This document shows, piece by piece, positions 18,901 to 26,205 of a stretch of DNA of 26,205 bases (position 1 is its first letter; every line of letters starts with the position of its first letter). Source of the stretch: Priapulus caudatus (lineage: Eukaryota; Priapulida; Priapulimorpha; Priapulimorphida; Priapulidae); contig NW_014577473.1 of the NCBI RefSeq assembly GCF_000485595.1, positions 1-26,205 of the forward strand. The letters are read 5' to 3'. The notes beneath the pieces are model-generated. The model made no database searches. It was not told where the DNA came from and saw nothing but the letters and a program-made list of their open reading frames with translations. Both the position numbers and the translations under genes were made by a program.

Positions 18901-20661
18901 CATTCACTATATATCTTTCAAAAATTCAAAAAAATTAAATTCAAAAATTAAATTTTAATATTTATTTATGAAAAGGGTACTATTTAAATATATAACTTGT
19001 GAATAATGAAATGATAGGCATACTTCATAGAGATCTACACTGCACTGTAGTATGAAACCTAAAAATGAATTCCCGTCTGTGATTACCTGAGGCAGTCATC
19101 TTCTTTGCCATCTTCCCTCATTCTCTCAATGACAAGCCCCACCGTATTCTCAAACCTCTGCGGTGAGTGTGGGATTCTTGCTGGCAGCAAAAAAATCTGC
19201 AAAGATTGTGTGAAGATTCATCTGAGATCACTTAAGTTGCAATCACCTGTAAGAGAACTCACATGATGGACATCACAGTCATATGTACGTTAGCAATACT
19301 ATATGTTACTCAAGCTATACGAAGGCTTAGATATATACACATTACAATTACTTACTATGTGACAGGTAGTTTTTATGGAGGCTTACTCGCAAAACTATGT
19401 ACAAATGTCATGCACCATGAAATATTAGTGTCACCCAATAAATGAGTTATAAGGATATTACAGACATCATCATCATACACGCATGTCAATATAAGAAAAT
19501 GGAATGTAGACCAGCTCATCTTGATATAATTGAATTTTTACTATGATGTGATGGGAAATACATTGAGGCAACTCCTTTTGCGACAAGTGAACAATATGTA
19601 GTCAATAACTGATGATAGTAAAATGGTACATCTTCTGTAAATCTCACTATATTTCCTAACTACAATATGTCGAGGTTTTGAAATCACATACTGTACATTA
19701 TTCCCGTTGTCCAATCTCTTCAAGGTTATCAAAACTTGTTTTGTCAACAGACGTATATATAGTGCTGAATAAGTAAGAAATCATTCCTACAACACGGTTA
19801 CGTGCCTGGTTTCTATTTGCCTTCTGGCTGCATGTAAAGCGAGACCCATAACATGCCTGACATTCCAACACCAGTACCTGAATACCCTTGAAGTTGATAT
19901 TACCTAAAATAGCAACTAGTACAAACCATTTTCAGCAACAGATAAGAGCTAATTGAGCTACTTGTAGGAAAATATATTATCATTACTGCAAGATCTACAA
20001 TTGAAATTATGAGGCCGATTCCCTAATTATAAATAGATATCATGGAAGCAAAATGATGTCATATTGCATGGGGGTAAATCCAAGGCATGGAAAATAACAA
20101 GAAGTGTTAGCAAGCAGCGCACATGCGAGGGGGGAGTGGGTTCAGGAGGGGGTATCCCCCTCCTGGTGGAGACATCTTGGGACCCTCCTTGGGGGTGTCC
20201 CCAAATTTTATTTAAAATTACACCTCTTAGATGCAATTTCCTGCACTCTGAGGCAGTATTATTAAACAATCTTCATCATAAAAATATCACTTTTGAGTTG
20301 AGTATTTTTATCTTTGGGGACATCACAGACTAAAATACTTACTTAAAAAAGAGAAACGTAAACTTCGAATTGCTGAGGGTTGAACTGCTCATGTCTCTGT
20401 CACTGTATTTGTGTAAGTACAATGCTAAGGCAAAGTAATGTGATTAATTATAAGTTAATCTATCTGCCAACTGAATAGCTAACTCAGGCCTCAATGCTTT
20501 TTTCAGATCTGTTGGGCAACAAGAAGAAATTTTTACTTGTCCGAATTTTGATTTTACTTGTCCAAAATTTACTTGCAATCTATGTGCCGTTAAGGTCTAA
20601 TTTTGATTCAGTGCATATCATATTACCAGGAGTGTATAATATAGAAATATATATTATATAA

Positions 20662-20694
<33 letters not shown>

Positions 20695-22969
20695 TGGATA
20701 GATAGATATATAGATAGATCTATATATTATATATAGAGATATATATTGATATTATACACTCATGATATTATATAGTATATACATGGAAAATCGTGATGAA
20801 ATTCACGTTTATTTTTGTGTGCCGGCACGCTCATTGTGTGTCATTCCCGATTGCAGGTTTTTTTCTCAATTCCAGGAAAGAATTTTGCTGTCGTCCTCTG
20901 ATCCCAGCGGTGCCCAATCCTGCGTATTCAGTAATGAACATGCCCCATGCGACTTAAACAATCGTGCACTCCCCCACCCCCGTACATCAATCCATGCCGC
21001 CCCAGCCAGGCACGTATACACAGCCACGCTGTGCTGGTCGCTGCACGCTTTCGCGGGCAGATTTTTTCAGCGACCATTGATAATATAACGTGAGCATGTC
21101 GTGCGATAGCGCTCTGGCTATAAGGATGCTAGGAATATTAAACAACTCGAATTTTTCAGTTGTCCGATCGGGCAATCGGGCCATTTCAGTTTCATTTTAT
21201 TTGTTGCTCTTTCAAAAAAAGTAACCGGCCAAAATCATGAAAGTAGACGGCGGTTTTTGCCGGCGGCCGGCTAAATTTGACACGCCTGTTAAGTACTATT
21301 AACATATCTACAAGGAAATGTATATATTCAATATGTATCCATTGGTTCATGTCAATTGCAATTAATTTTATATACAAACCTCGCCTTCTTTGATGATAAT
21401 ATCCTTTGGTTCCCCCTTTTCCATGATCTTCAAACACATATCGCCTTTCACTTGATAAAATAACTATAAAAGAAAAGCATATTTAAAATGTAGCACAGAA
21501 AAAAAGGTCATCCAGATTTTATTTTTAATGGAATATAAATTGGTAACAGAAACGTTTTCAAGTCATTGTGGACTCAATCATTGAGAATAAGCTCATGGCA
21601 ACTGTGTTACTTTTGGTTTCTGTAATTGGCTTTGTACAGTAAAGCTACCCACTGTTATATGGGTGAGGTTGTTAGGGGGTAAGATAAACCTGTTTATACA
21701 GCTGTTGTTGCCTGAAGCACATGGGGATAAAGTGGCTCGCTCAATGCTACAACAGCAGTGACCAGGGTTAGACTCAAACCCCAGACTTTTCAGCCCAGAG
21801 TTGATTGTTCTATTCACTATATCACTACTATGCCACTGCACAATTGAAACTTGCCAGAGAATATATATTATTTTAGAAGCCATGGCGCAGTCAGTTCCTA
21901 CTGCTATTTTTACTACTAGTAAAAGGAAGTCCTGCAAGCCATTATTTATTGGTCCATGCATTCTCTTGATATCAACTATATTTAGATGTGTTCATGTGTG
22001 CATGCATATATAGTAGTATGCAAATATGTATATATACATACACAATATTTGTACCCTGCATTATGATATTAAACTTATGGGTTTCGAATATTTGCGCAAA
22101 GTAACTTTGTAAATTATGACCACTTTCATGACTTTACTCGTTCAACACAAAGTGAAAATCCACGCTTACATAATATTTCCAAGAAATTAATGGCATTTTA
22201 TACGCAAAATTCCTCCCTTTTATGTGTTACATCATTACATGACACAGGGCCATCCATGAATTTTTTAAATGAGGAAGCCATTTCTGATTGTAAGTGACAC
22301 ATGTTCGGTAAAATAGCAAGCAACCAGTGCGATTAATTAGATGAAAACACAGTGATAAAATACTAAACCCACCTCATCACCTTCTTCAATGTGGTAATCC
22401 TTACGACTGTTTGGACCACCTACAAACATCACTTTTAGTTGACCTTTAGAATGCCTGTAAGAAAAGTTTTAACTTTTTTACTCACCAACATATATGAACA
22501 TACACTATACAGATACTAACATGAACATTTACCAATTTATTTGTTTATACAAAACGTTTGTATAGATATTTTTATGATACTATATGAAATTAAAGCGAGA
22601 ATTTTACATTTTTACCAACCGTTTTCATATTTTCTCAAATGTTCTGTTACTTACTGGTACTCCTTACATAACACCAAGTGTATATTAGTAACTCACAGAA
22701 CACAAGCAAACATGTAACACATGTAACAGTGCAATAATATTTTCAGCATACTGATTCATTTCTTACATATTGCAAACAACTTACATAAGTTTGTTGCACA
22801 CTGGAGGCAAAAATAATTTCTTGTTTTCTTCAATCCACGACGAAACATTATACACTACGGCTTCATCCATTTTGGCTTTCTTGCTTTCGGTAGTACCATT
22901 GTCAGAACACTTATCAGAATTTGCTTGTGATCGTTTGATGACGCTGCTGATCTGTGCATCAGTTGACAT
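15858..22969 (-). CDS. HAAO: 3-hydroxyanthranilate 3,4-dioxygenase, ten exons
   Basis: The non-haem iron dioxygenase that opens the ring of 3-hydroxyanthranilate; the product cyclises to quinolinate for NAD synthesis (kynurenine pathway, cytosol). Coding exons in order: 22969-22785, 22454-22373, 21463-21380, 19196-19087, 18858-18769, 18558-18515, 18046-17901, 16691-16623, 16374-16292 and 15930-15858, 966 bp in all, 321 residues. Phases agree at every junction and the similarity to human HAAO is nearly gap-free. Iron ligands His83, Glu89 and His127 and substrate residues Arg79, Arg131 and Glu141 are present (human 47, 53, 91, 43, 95 and 105). The N-terminus has about 33 extra residues; starting at Met34 gives 288, close to human 286. 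It lies on the same strand as the MARC fragments, 4.5 kb away. All junctions are GT-AG except intron 7, which appears to be GC-AG. Confidence 0.93.
16292..16374 (-). CDS. HAAO: HAAO exon 9
   Basis: Encodes [20 protein letters not shown] then ILIPLNI; C-terminal cupin strands with the PDDSLL-like KDDSIL. Donor GTGAGT, phase 2 out. Confidence 0.92.
16623..16691 (-). CDS. HAAO: HAAO exon 8
   Basis: Twenty-three codons, beginning [12 protein letters not shown] and ending ESWMWQM, matching the QVIAYGQG and VWLWQLEG segments of human HAAO. Acceptor ATTTGCAG, donor GTAATA. Confidence 0.92.
17580..17655. repeat. (TG)n/(TGCG)n microsatellite in HAAO intron 7
   Basis: About 70 bp of alternating GTGTGTGCGTGCG sequence inside the 1209-bp intron 7. 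Confidence 0.85.
17895..17900 (-). promoter_or_regulatory. HAAO: GC-type splice donor of HAAO intron 7
   Basis: The minus strand reads CAGACAGGG then GCAAGT, the consensus of the rare GC-AG intron class. The only nearby GT (GTACTT, four bases further) would leave the exon in phase 1 and misjoin with exon 8, which opens in phase 0. With the GC donor, the alignment to human HAAO has no gap. Confidence 0.75.
17901..18046 (-). CDS. HAAO: HAAO exon 7
   Basis: Encodes [14 protein letters not shown], then [10 protein letters not shown], and ends [11 protein letters not shown]. It is the link to the second, degenerate cupin half. The exon must end after GGG on a codon boundary to fit exon 8, which places the donor at GCAAGT. 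Confidence 0.9.
18200..18243. repeat. Two adjacent palindromes in HAAO intron 6
   Basis: A perfect 20-bp palindrome CTCTTGATATATATCAAGAG at 18200-18219 is followed by AATAGGA-GATCT-TCCTATT at 18225-18243. They lie in AT-rich intron sequence and may be the ends of a tiny decayed MITE. Confidence 0.6.
18515..18558 (-). CDS. HAAO: HAAO exon 6 (44 bp)
   Basis: A micro-exon-like 44 bases encoding [14 protein letters not shown], matching the SSEQYRTGKPIP segment of human HAAO. Acceptor TATATAG, donor GTGAGT. Phase 2 in, phase 1 out. Confidence 0.9.
18769..18858 (-). CDS. HAAO: HAAO exon 5
   Basis: Encodes [20 protein letters not shown] then LPPVIKE, matching the YYVGD and FEKWFYC segments of human HAAO. 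Donor GTATGT splits the Glu codon. Confidence 0.92.
19087..19196 (-). CDS. HAAO: HAAO exon 4
   Basis: Encodes [20 protein letters not shown] and on to VIERMRED, with the third iron ligand His127, Arg131 and Glu141. Acceptor TTTGCAG, donor GTAATC; ends in phase 2. Confidence 0.93.
19197..20635. other. HAAO: HAAO intron 3, first part: no exon
   Basis: Large intron sequence with no additional exon needed or seen. At 20131-20151 a perfect G-rich hairpin (AGGAGGGGG-TAT-CCCCCTCCT) sits in a G-rich repeat-like stretch (20120-20205). Near 20525-20575 the phrase ACTTGTCC occurs twice with surrounding T-runs, probably a dispersed repeat. Confidence 0.5.
20636..20762. repeat. (TA)n, (GA)n and (GATA)n microsatellite cluster
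   Basis: Runs of TATATA, about nine GA repeats and several GATAGATA units in HAAO intron 3, with self-complementary AT tracts. Confidence 0.9.
20763..21290. other. HAAO intron 3, second part: repeat-like, no gene
   Basis: A GC-richer island with no splice-bounded exon. GGGCAATCGGGCC near 21170 and GCCGGCGGCCGGC near 21258 suggest decayed dispersed repeats. The open frame over 20762-21088 has no recognisable domain. Confidence 0.4.
21380..21463 (-). CDS. HAAO: HAAO exon 3
   Basis: Twenty-eight codons beginning [14 protein letters not shown] and ending IIIKEGE, strands of the first cupin barrel. Acceptor TTTATAG, donor GTTTGT; both ends lie between codons. Confidence 0.93.
21600..21845 (-). 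mobile_element. tRNA-derived SINE
   Basis: On the minus strand from about 21845 the sequence has a tRNA-like head: an A-box-like ATATAGTGAATAGAAC, then about 35 bases, then a B-box GGTTTGAGTCT (consensus GGTTCGANTCC) inside CTGGGGTTTGAGTCTAACCC. It continues with GTTGTAGCATTGAGCGAGCC and ACTTTATCCCCATGTGCTTC, resembling the conserved core shared by many animal SINEs (TGTCCTTGAGCAAGACACTT type). Then come AGCTGTATAAACAGG and CACCCATATAACAGTGGGTA, typical of the tail region. It lies in HAAO intron 2, same orientation as the gene, and is old by its mismatches. Confidence 0.65.
22373..22454 (-). CDS. HAAO: HAAO exon 2
   Basis: Encodes [14 protein letters not shown] then [14 protein letters not shown], holding substrate Arg79, iron ligand His83 and iron ligand Glu89 as its final codon. 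Acceptor CTTACAG, donor GTGGGT. Confidence 0.93.
22785..22969 (-). CDS. HAAO: HAAO exon 1
   Basis: Starts at ATG 22969-22967, the first ATG after an in-frame TAA. An acceptor-like TTTGCAG lies nine bases upstream, so an upstream non-coding exon is possible. It encodes a charged, low-complexity leader with KR and KKAK clusters, a second Met at residue 34, then [19 protein letters not shown], matching the start of human HAAO. The donor is GTAAGT. Confidence 0.9.
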
Positions 22970-22989
22970 CACTTCTCTGCAAACAAGAT

Positions 22990-23072
22990 TTTAAGGATAC
23001 AGTCAGGGCTATGGTAAGGTACCACTGTAATACCACTGTACCACTGTACCACTGTAAGGTACCACTGTAATA
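22990..23072. repeat. (ACCACTGTA) 9-bp tandem repeat
   Basis: ACCACTGTA occurs about six times between 23020 and 23070, partly separated by AGGT or AT. It directly adjoins the left end of the inverted-repeat element and lies just 5' of HAAO exon 1. Confidence 0.8.
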
Positions 23073-24041
23073 CCCCCTTCACATACACGGATTTTTCTTA
23101 CGAGTCCTTACGGATCGCCAACTCGTAGTCAATCGCAAGCATCCGTAAATAACTCGCTGGTATCCATATTAACTTGTCACAACTCGCAGACACTCGTAAG
23201 GATCCGTGAAAGGAGAGGCAAATTTTCCGTAAATAACTCGTAACAATCCGTAAGTATCGTAAACCGCTCGCAACAACACGTAACCATCCGTAAACTGCTC
23301 GCAAGAATCCGTAAATGACTCGTTTGTTACGATTTGCTATGGTTAGTTTACGATTTGTTTACGGATTATTTACGAATTATTACGAGTGCTTACGTGTTGT
23401 TTACGATTTCATTCGGGTCGTGTTACGATGGCTTTACGGATTGTTTCGAGTTATTACGAGCACTTTACGAATAGATACGTATACTTTACGTATTCTTACG
23501 TATTGTTTACGATTTGGGAAAGGCTGCAAAATCGAACATGTCAGTTTAATGTCATTTAGGTTAGGGTTAGGGTTAAGGTTTAATTGGATTATCAATCATT
23601 AATCATTAATGATATCAAAGTTGGGAACACTCCTAATGGAGCATTAGCCAGATTTGCAGGATTTTTATATACTTTTTGCCAAAAAATCGTAAGGACTCGT
23701 AAATACTCGTAACTAACTCGTACCTATTCGTAACAACACGTAAACAGGTCGCAACTAACATGTAAAATCTTCGATGAATCGTAATATATCCGTAACAATC
23801 CGTAAAAGCTCGTAAAATGCCCGTAAGTTGCTCGTAGTTATCCGTGACAACTCTTAACAAATCGTGGAATTTTGCCGTAAATACATCGTAATAACTCGTA
23901 ATAATCAGTAATAAACCGTATTTAGCTCGTAATAACACGTAAATCGCTCGTAAAAGTGGCCAAATCATAAGGATCCGTGTACTTTTACGAATTGTGCGAT
24001 CCGTAAGGACTCGTAAGAAAAATCCGTGTATGTGAAGGGGG
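23073..24041. mobile_element. Foldback MITE with helically phased CGTAA array
   Basis: A 969-bp element. Its terminal inverted repeats are perfect over about 47 bp including the flanking TA: they begin CCCCCTTCACATACACGG (23073) and end CCGTGTATGTGAAGGGGG (24041). TA on both sides may be the target duplication. Inside are three blocks of short words: CGTAA/CGCAA at 23100-23325, the complement TTACG at 23326-23514, and CGTAA again at 23688-23990. A spacer (23515-23685) contains two to three TTAGGG units. CG dinucleotides are spaced about 10.4 bp on average. No protein is encoded. It lies about 100 bp upstream of the HAAO start. Confidence 0.8.
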
Positions 24042-24430
24042 TATAAACGGCATTACAACACAACTGCTTGACAAATCCAATCAAACACACATCTATTTAA
24101 TAAAAGAGATGTCTCTCTATGCTCACCGTGAATATAATCACAGAAACTTCATCGCTAATTACGTGACAGCAAAAGTTGTAAATTTATATAAAGAAATGCT
24201 TTTTACACATTTCTCAGAAACAGCAAAGGGATGCATGGAACCTAAACTCTTAGCCATTTATAAGTTGTTCATAGTAAATGGCCCCTGAAATTGCTTTTAA
24301 AAAAAGAAGCAACTGACAACCAAATAACAATGTGTGCATGTGTCTTTATATCGATAGATATTTATGCTATATTTATTATTCTGTGTAATGCCCGTTTCGG
24401 ACTCTCTAGGTGTATTCTTCTTAATATTAT
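24042..24430. other. No gene seen
   Basis: AT-rich sequence upstream of HAAO. No exon, RNA gene or clear repeat was recognised. Confidence 0.4.
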
Positions 24431-24780
24431 TATTAACTAGCTATTACCCGTCCTCCAGACGGGTTTGAGTGGGGTCTGATTTGAGGATGGCGGTTTAACC
24501 ATTTATCTCTCACTTTTAGTTGAGGATGTATTTACAGTAAACGAAAAATACTGATATTTAGACTCGAGTCATATATCAATATTTTACCTTAAAATAATTA
24601 CCTACAATTTTTCAAAAAAAGGGAAATGGGGTGATTTCATAGCACAATTTCACTTATTTAGATATTATTTTGAAAATATCATTCTGGTTAGAAGGCATCA
24701 TTAATAAATCAAATTCTTAAAAAAAGCTCAAATGCATTGAGTAGTTTTGAAGATCTATTTTCTTGAAAGTCAGTGGACGC
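24431..24780. repeat. Possible dispersed repeat beginning CTAGCTATTACCCG
   Basis: ACTAGCTATTACCCG, followed by the hairpin ACCCGTC-CTCCA-GACGGGT (24447-24465) and TTTGAGT, resembles the edge of dispersed elements that begin CTAGCT-x-x-x-x-CCCG. The far end is not identified. Confidence 0.3.
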
Positions 24781-24817
24781 GGCGGCAGGGTTACAGCCTC
24801 CCGTTGTCAAATATTTG

Positions 24818-24980
24818 CACACATGCGCGCACACACATCAACATCACACACACGCGCGCATGAACGGGTGCGCACACACATACACGCACACGCACATGCC
24901 ACGCACACACACGCATACATACATAGCATACATACATACGCGCACACACCAAACCACAACATACACATATACACACAACT
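24818..24980. repeat. (CA)n/(CACG)n microsatellite
   Basis: About 160 bp of ACACACGCGC and CATACATACG units. All open frames over it (His/Thr-rich or Val/Cys-rich) are repeat artefacts. A shorter TGCGTGCGTGC tract follows at 25078-25110. Confidence 0.9.
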
Positions 24981-25278
24981 GAAGCCGTCTCTCATTGGGG
25001 TTTGTCTTAATTTTTTGCTTCACAGCTGTGCGCGCGCAGTGATTGGCTGTTTTACACCGCAGCCGCAATGTCTTTGTGTGTGGCGTGTGCGTGCGTGCAT
25101 GCGTGCGTTTAGTGTGGCTTGCTATGCTAGGTGAAGGCTCCACCTAATTAAATGCTTATTATTATACCTTTAATCTACATTTAGTATAGCTATATTATCA
25201 TTAAAACCGTCGTGAGAAAACACATAATAGTTTTAACACAATTTCAAAAGGTTATGTATATATAGTGTGGTGTGTGTG

Positions 25279-25405
25279 CAGTGTTCGAAATTCACGTCGG
25301 CCCGTCGGCCGCGCCGCCGACAGTTTCAATGCCGGGCCTACAGCTTCTTGATTCAACAGGCCCGCTGATCCTACAGCTATTTGATCACCGAAAATTCGAA
25401 CACTG
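25279..25405. mobile_element. 127-bp hAT-like MITE
   Basis: Ends CAGTGTTCGAAATTC (25279) and GAAAATTCGAACACTG (25405) are inverted repeats of each other over about 14 bp with one gap. The CAGTG terminus is typical of hAT transposons. The GC-rich centre (CGGCCCGTCGGCCGCGCCGCC) encodes nothing. I see no convincing 8-bp target duplication. Confidence 0.55.
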
Positions 25406-26205
25406 AGAAACTGTTACCTGTAGAAATCTGTTCATGCATATTAACTTACAGGGGTATTTATTTGAAAACTAATCCGTGATAACTGTGACATACATGTATA
25501 CAATGCGTTCGCCCACTGCAATCAACTTTAGTTGGCATTCAAGAAACGGGCTGCGTGGGATGTTCGACGCACAGGTTAGCCACAGGTTCCTGCATCCAGT
25601 AGCAGCGCTTGCATACCAAAAACTCGATAAGAAGTGGGTGGAGCTTACTTGTTGGCAGTATGTTGTAGTGAACCCTACATTGTGTTGGCCAGGGTTTATT
25701 TACGTGCACGTATCGTCCAGCACGCTCACTGTTCACGTGCGCTAGGTTTGTGGAGTAATTTTCACATCCCCGCGCATTTCACGTTTTTGATGTAAACAAT
25801 AAAGTATCACTGGTCGTTATTACAAACGATCAGTATACTCGTTTTAAAATAATATTAAGAAAGATTTAGATAATATATCATGTTGAATTATACAGTAAAT
25901 AATAATAATTGTGTCAACGTTTTAACACACATGTCATAATTAAGTCACTGTATCTGCAAAGCACGGCGTATTACTTAGTATAGTCAGGCAACAGCAGTAC
26001 AGCCGTCGTCGCACCACTCAGGTTTAACCGTGTCATATTGTTTTTAACGTTTGGAAAAACTATATACATTTATACAGGGTGTAGCTAAATAAAAAAGCTT
26101 CCCTACGTAAGAGCTTGTATGTCTACAAAATACATTTTACTTCGACACACTCAACACAGACGGAATTCCCCAGTGGCCCTCAAAATTTTACCGAACAGGT
26201 ATTTT
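25406..26205. other. No gene; possible regulatory DNA with E-box palindromes
   Basis: No splice-bounded coding sequence. CACGTG at 25734-25739 and the palindrome ACGTGCACGT at 25702-25711 lie in a slightly GC-richer patch (25500-25745). This could be a promoter or distal 5' region, for example for an upstream HAAO exon, but that is a guess. Confidence 0.25.

Noticed and set aside
20762-21088. 108-codon open frame in HAAO intron 3
   Set aside because: Lies in repeat-like DNA with no splice-bounded exon or known domain.
23556-23578. Telomere or chromosome end
   Set aside because: Only two to three TTAGGG-like units inside the spacer of a MITE; too short for a telomere.
24763-25143. His/Thr- and Val/Cys-rich open frames
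   Set aside because: Translations of the CA/CACG microsatellite.
25476-25745. 89-codon open frame near the right end
   Set aside because: No recognisable domain and an equally open frame on the other strand.

Overview
This is a stretch of a eukaryotic, almost certainly animal, nuclear genome. Two host genes with GT-AG introns sit in an AT-rich, repeat-laden background full of microsatellites, inverted-repeat elements and a tRNA-derived SINE. The protein similarities and repeat style suggest a marine invertebrate such as a lancelet, hemichordate or echinoderm, but nothing fixes the species. There are no prokaryotic genes, CRISPR arrays or operons.

Right half (15.8-23 kb, minus strand): a complete ten-exon gene for 3-hydroxyanthranilate 3,4-dioxygenase (HAAO), the iron dioxygenase that makes the quinolinate precursor in the kynurenine route to NAD. 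All exon phases join into a 321-residue protein that keeps the metal and substrate residues. Intron 7 appears to use a GC-AG junction.

Left and middle (3-14.8 kb): pieces of a MARC/MOSC-type gene (mitochondrial amidoxime-reducing component, a molybdenum-cofactor enzyme), also on the minus strand. Exon 1 occurs three times (3.1, 6.7 and 11.2 kb); exons 2 and 3 occur once each (9.8 and 8.9 kb); the 3' exons are not seen. The exon-1 copies lie in a 3.58-kb unit that also carries a PIF/Harbinger transposase fragment inside foldback elements. A single N marks exactly where the first unit begins. The third unit is littered with one-base insertions and deletions and has a 1.3-kb low-complexity insertion, so assembly error and true tandem duplication must be told apart.

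Elsewhere (0-3 kb and 23-26 kb) there are no convincing host genes. They hold a 96-bp tandem duplication, a decayed transposon-associated coding fragment, a 127-bp hAT-like MITE, and a 969-bp inverted-repeat element at 23.07-24.04 kb. The interior of that element is an array of CG-containing words spaced on average about 10.4 bp, close to the DNA helical repeat. A second, unrelated array at 8.46-8.77 kb shares this style and a similar terminal motif. This helically phased architecture is the most unusual signal in the window.
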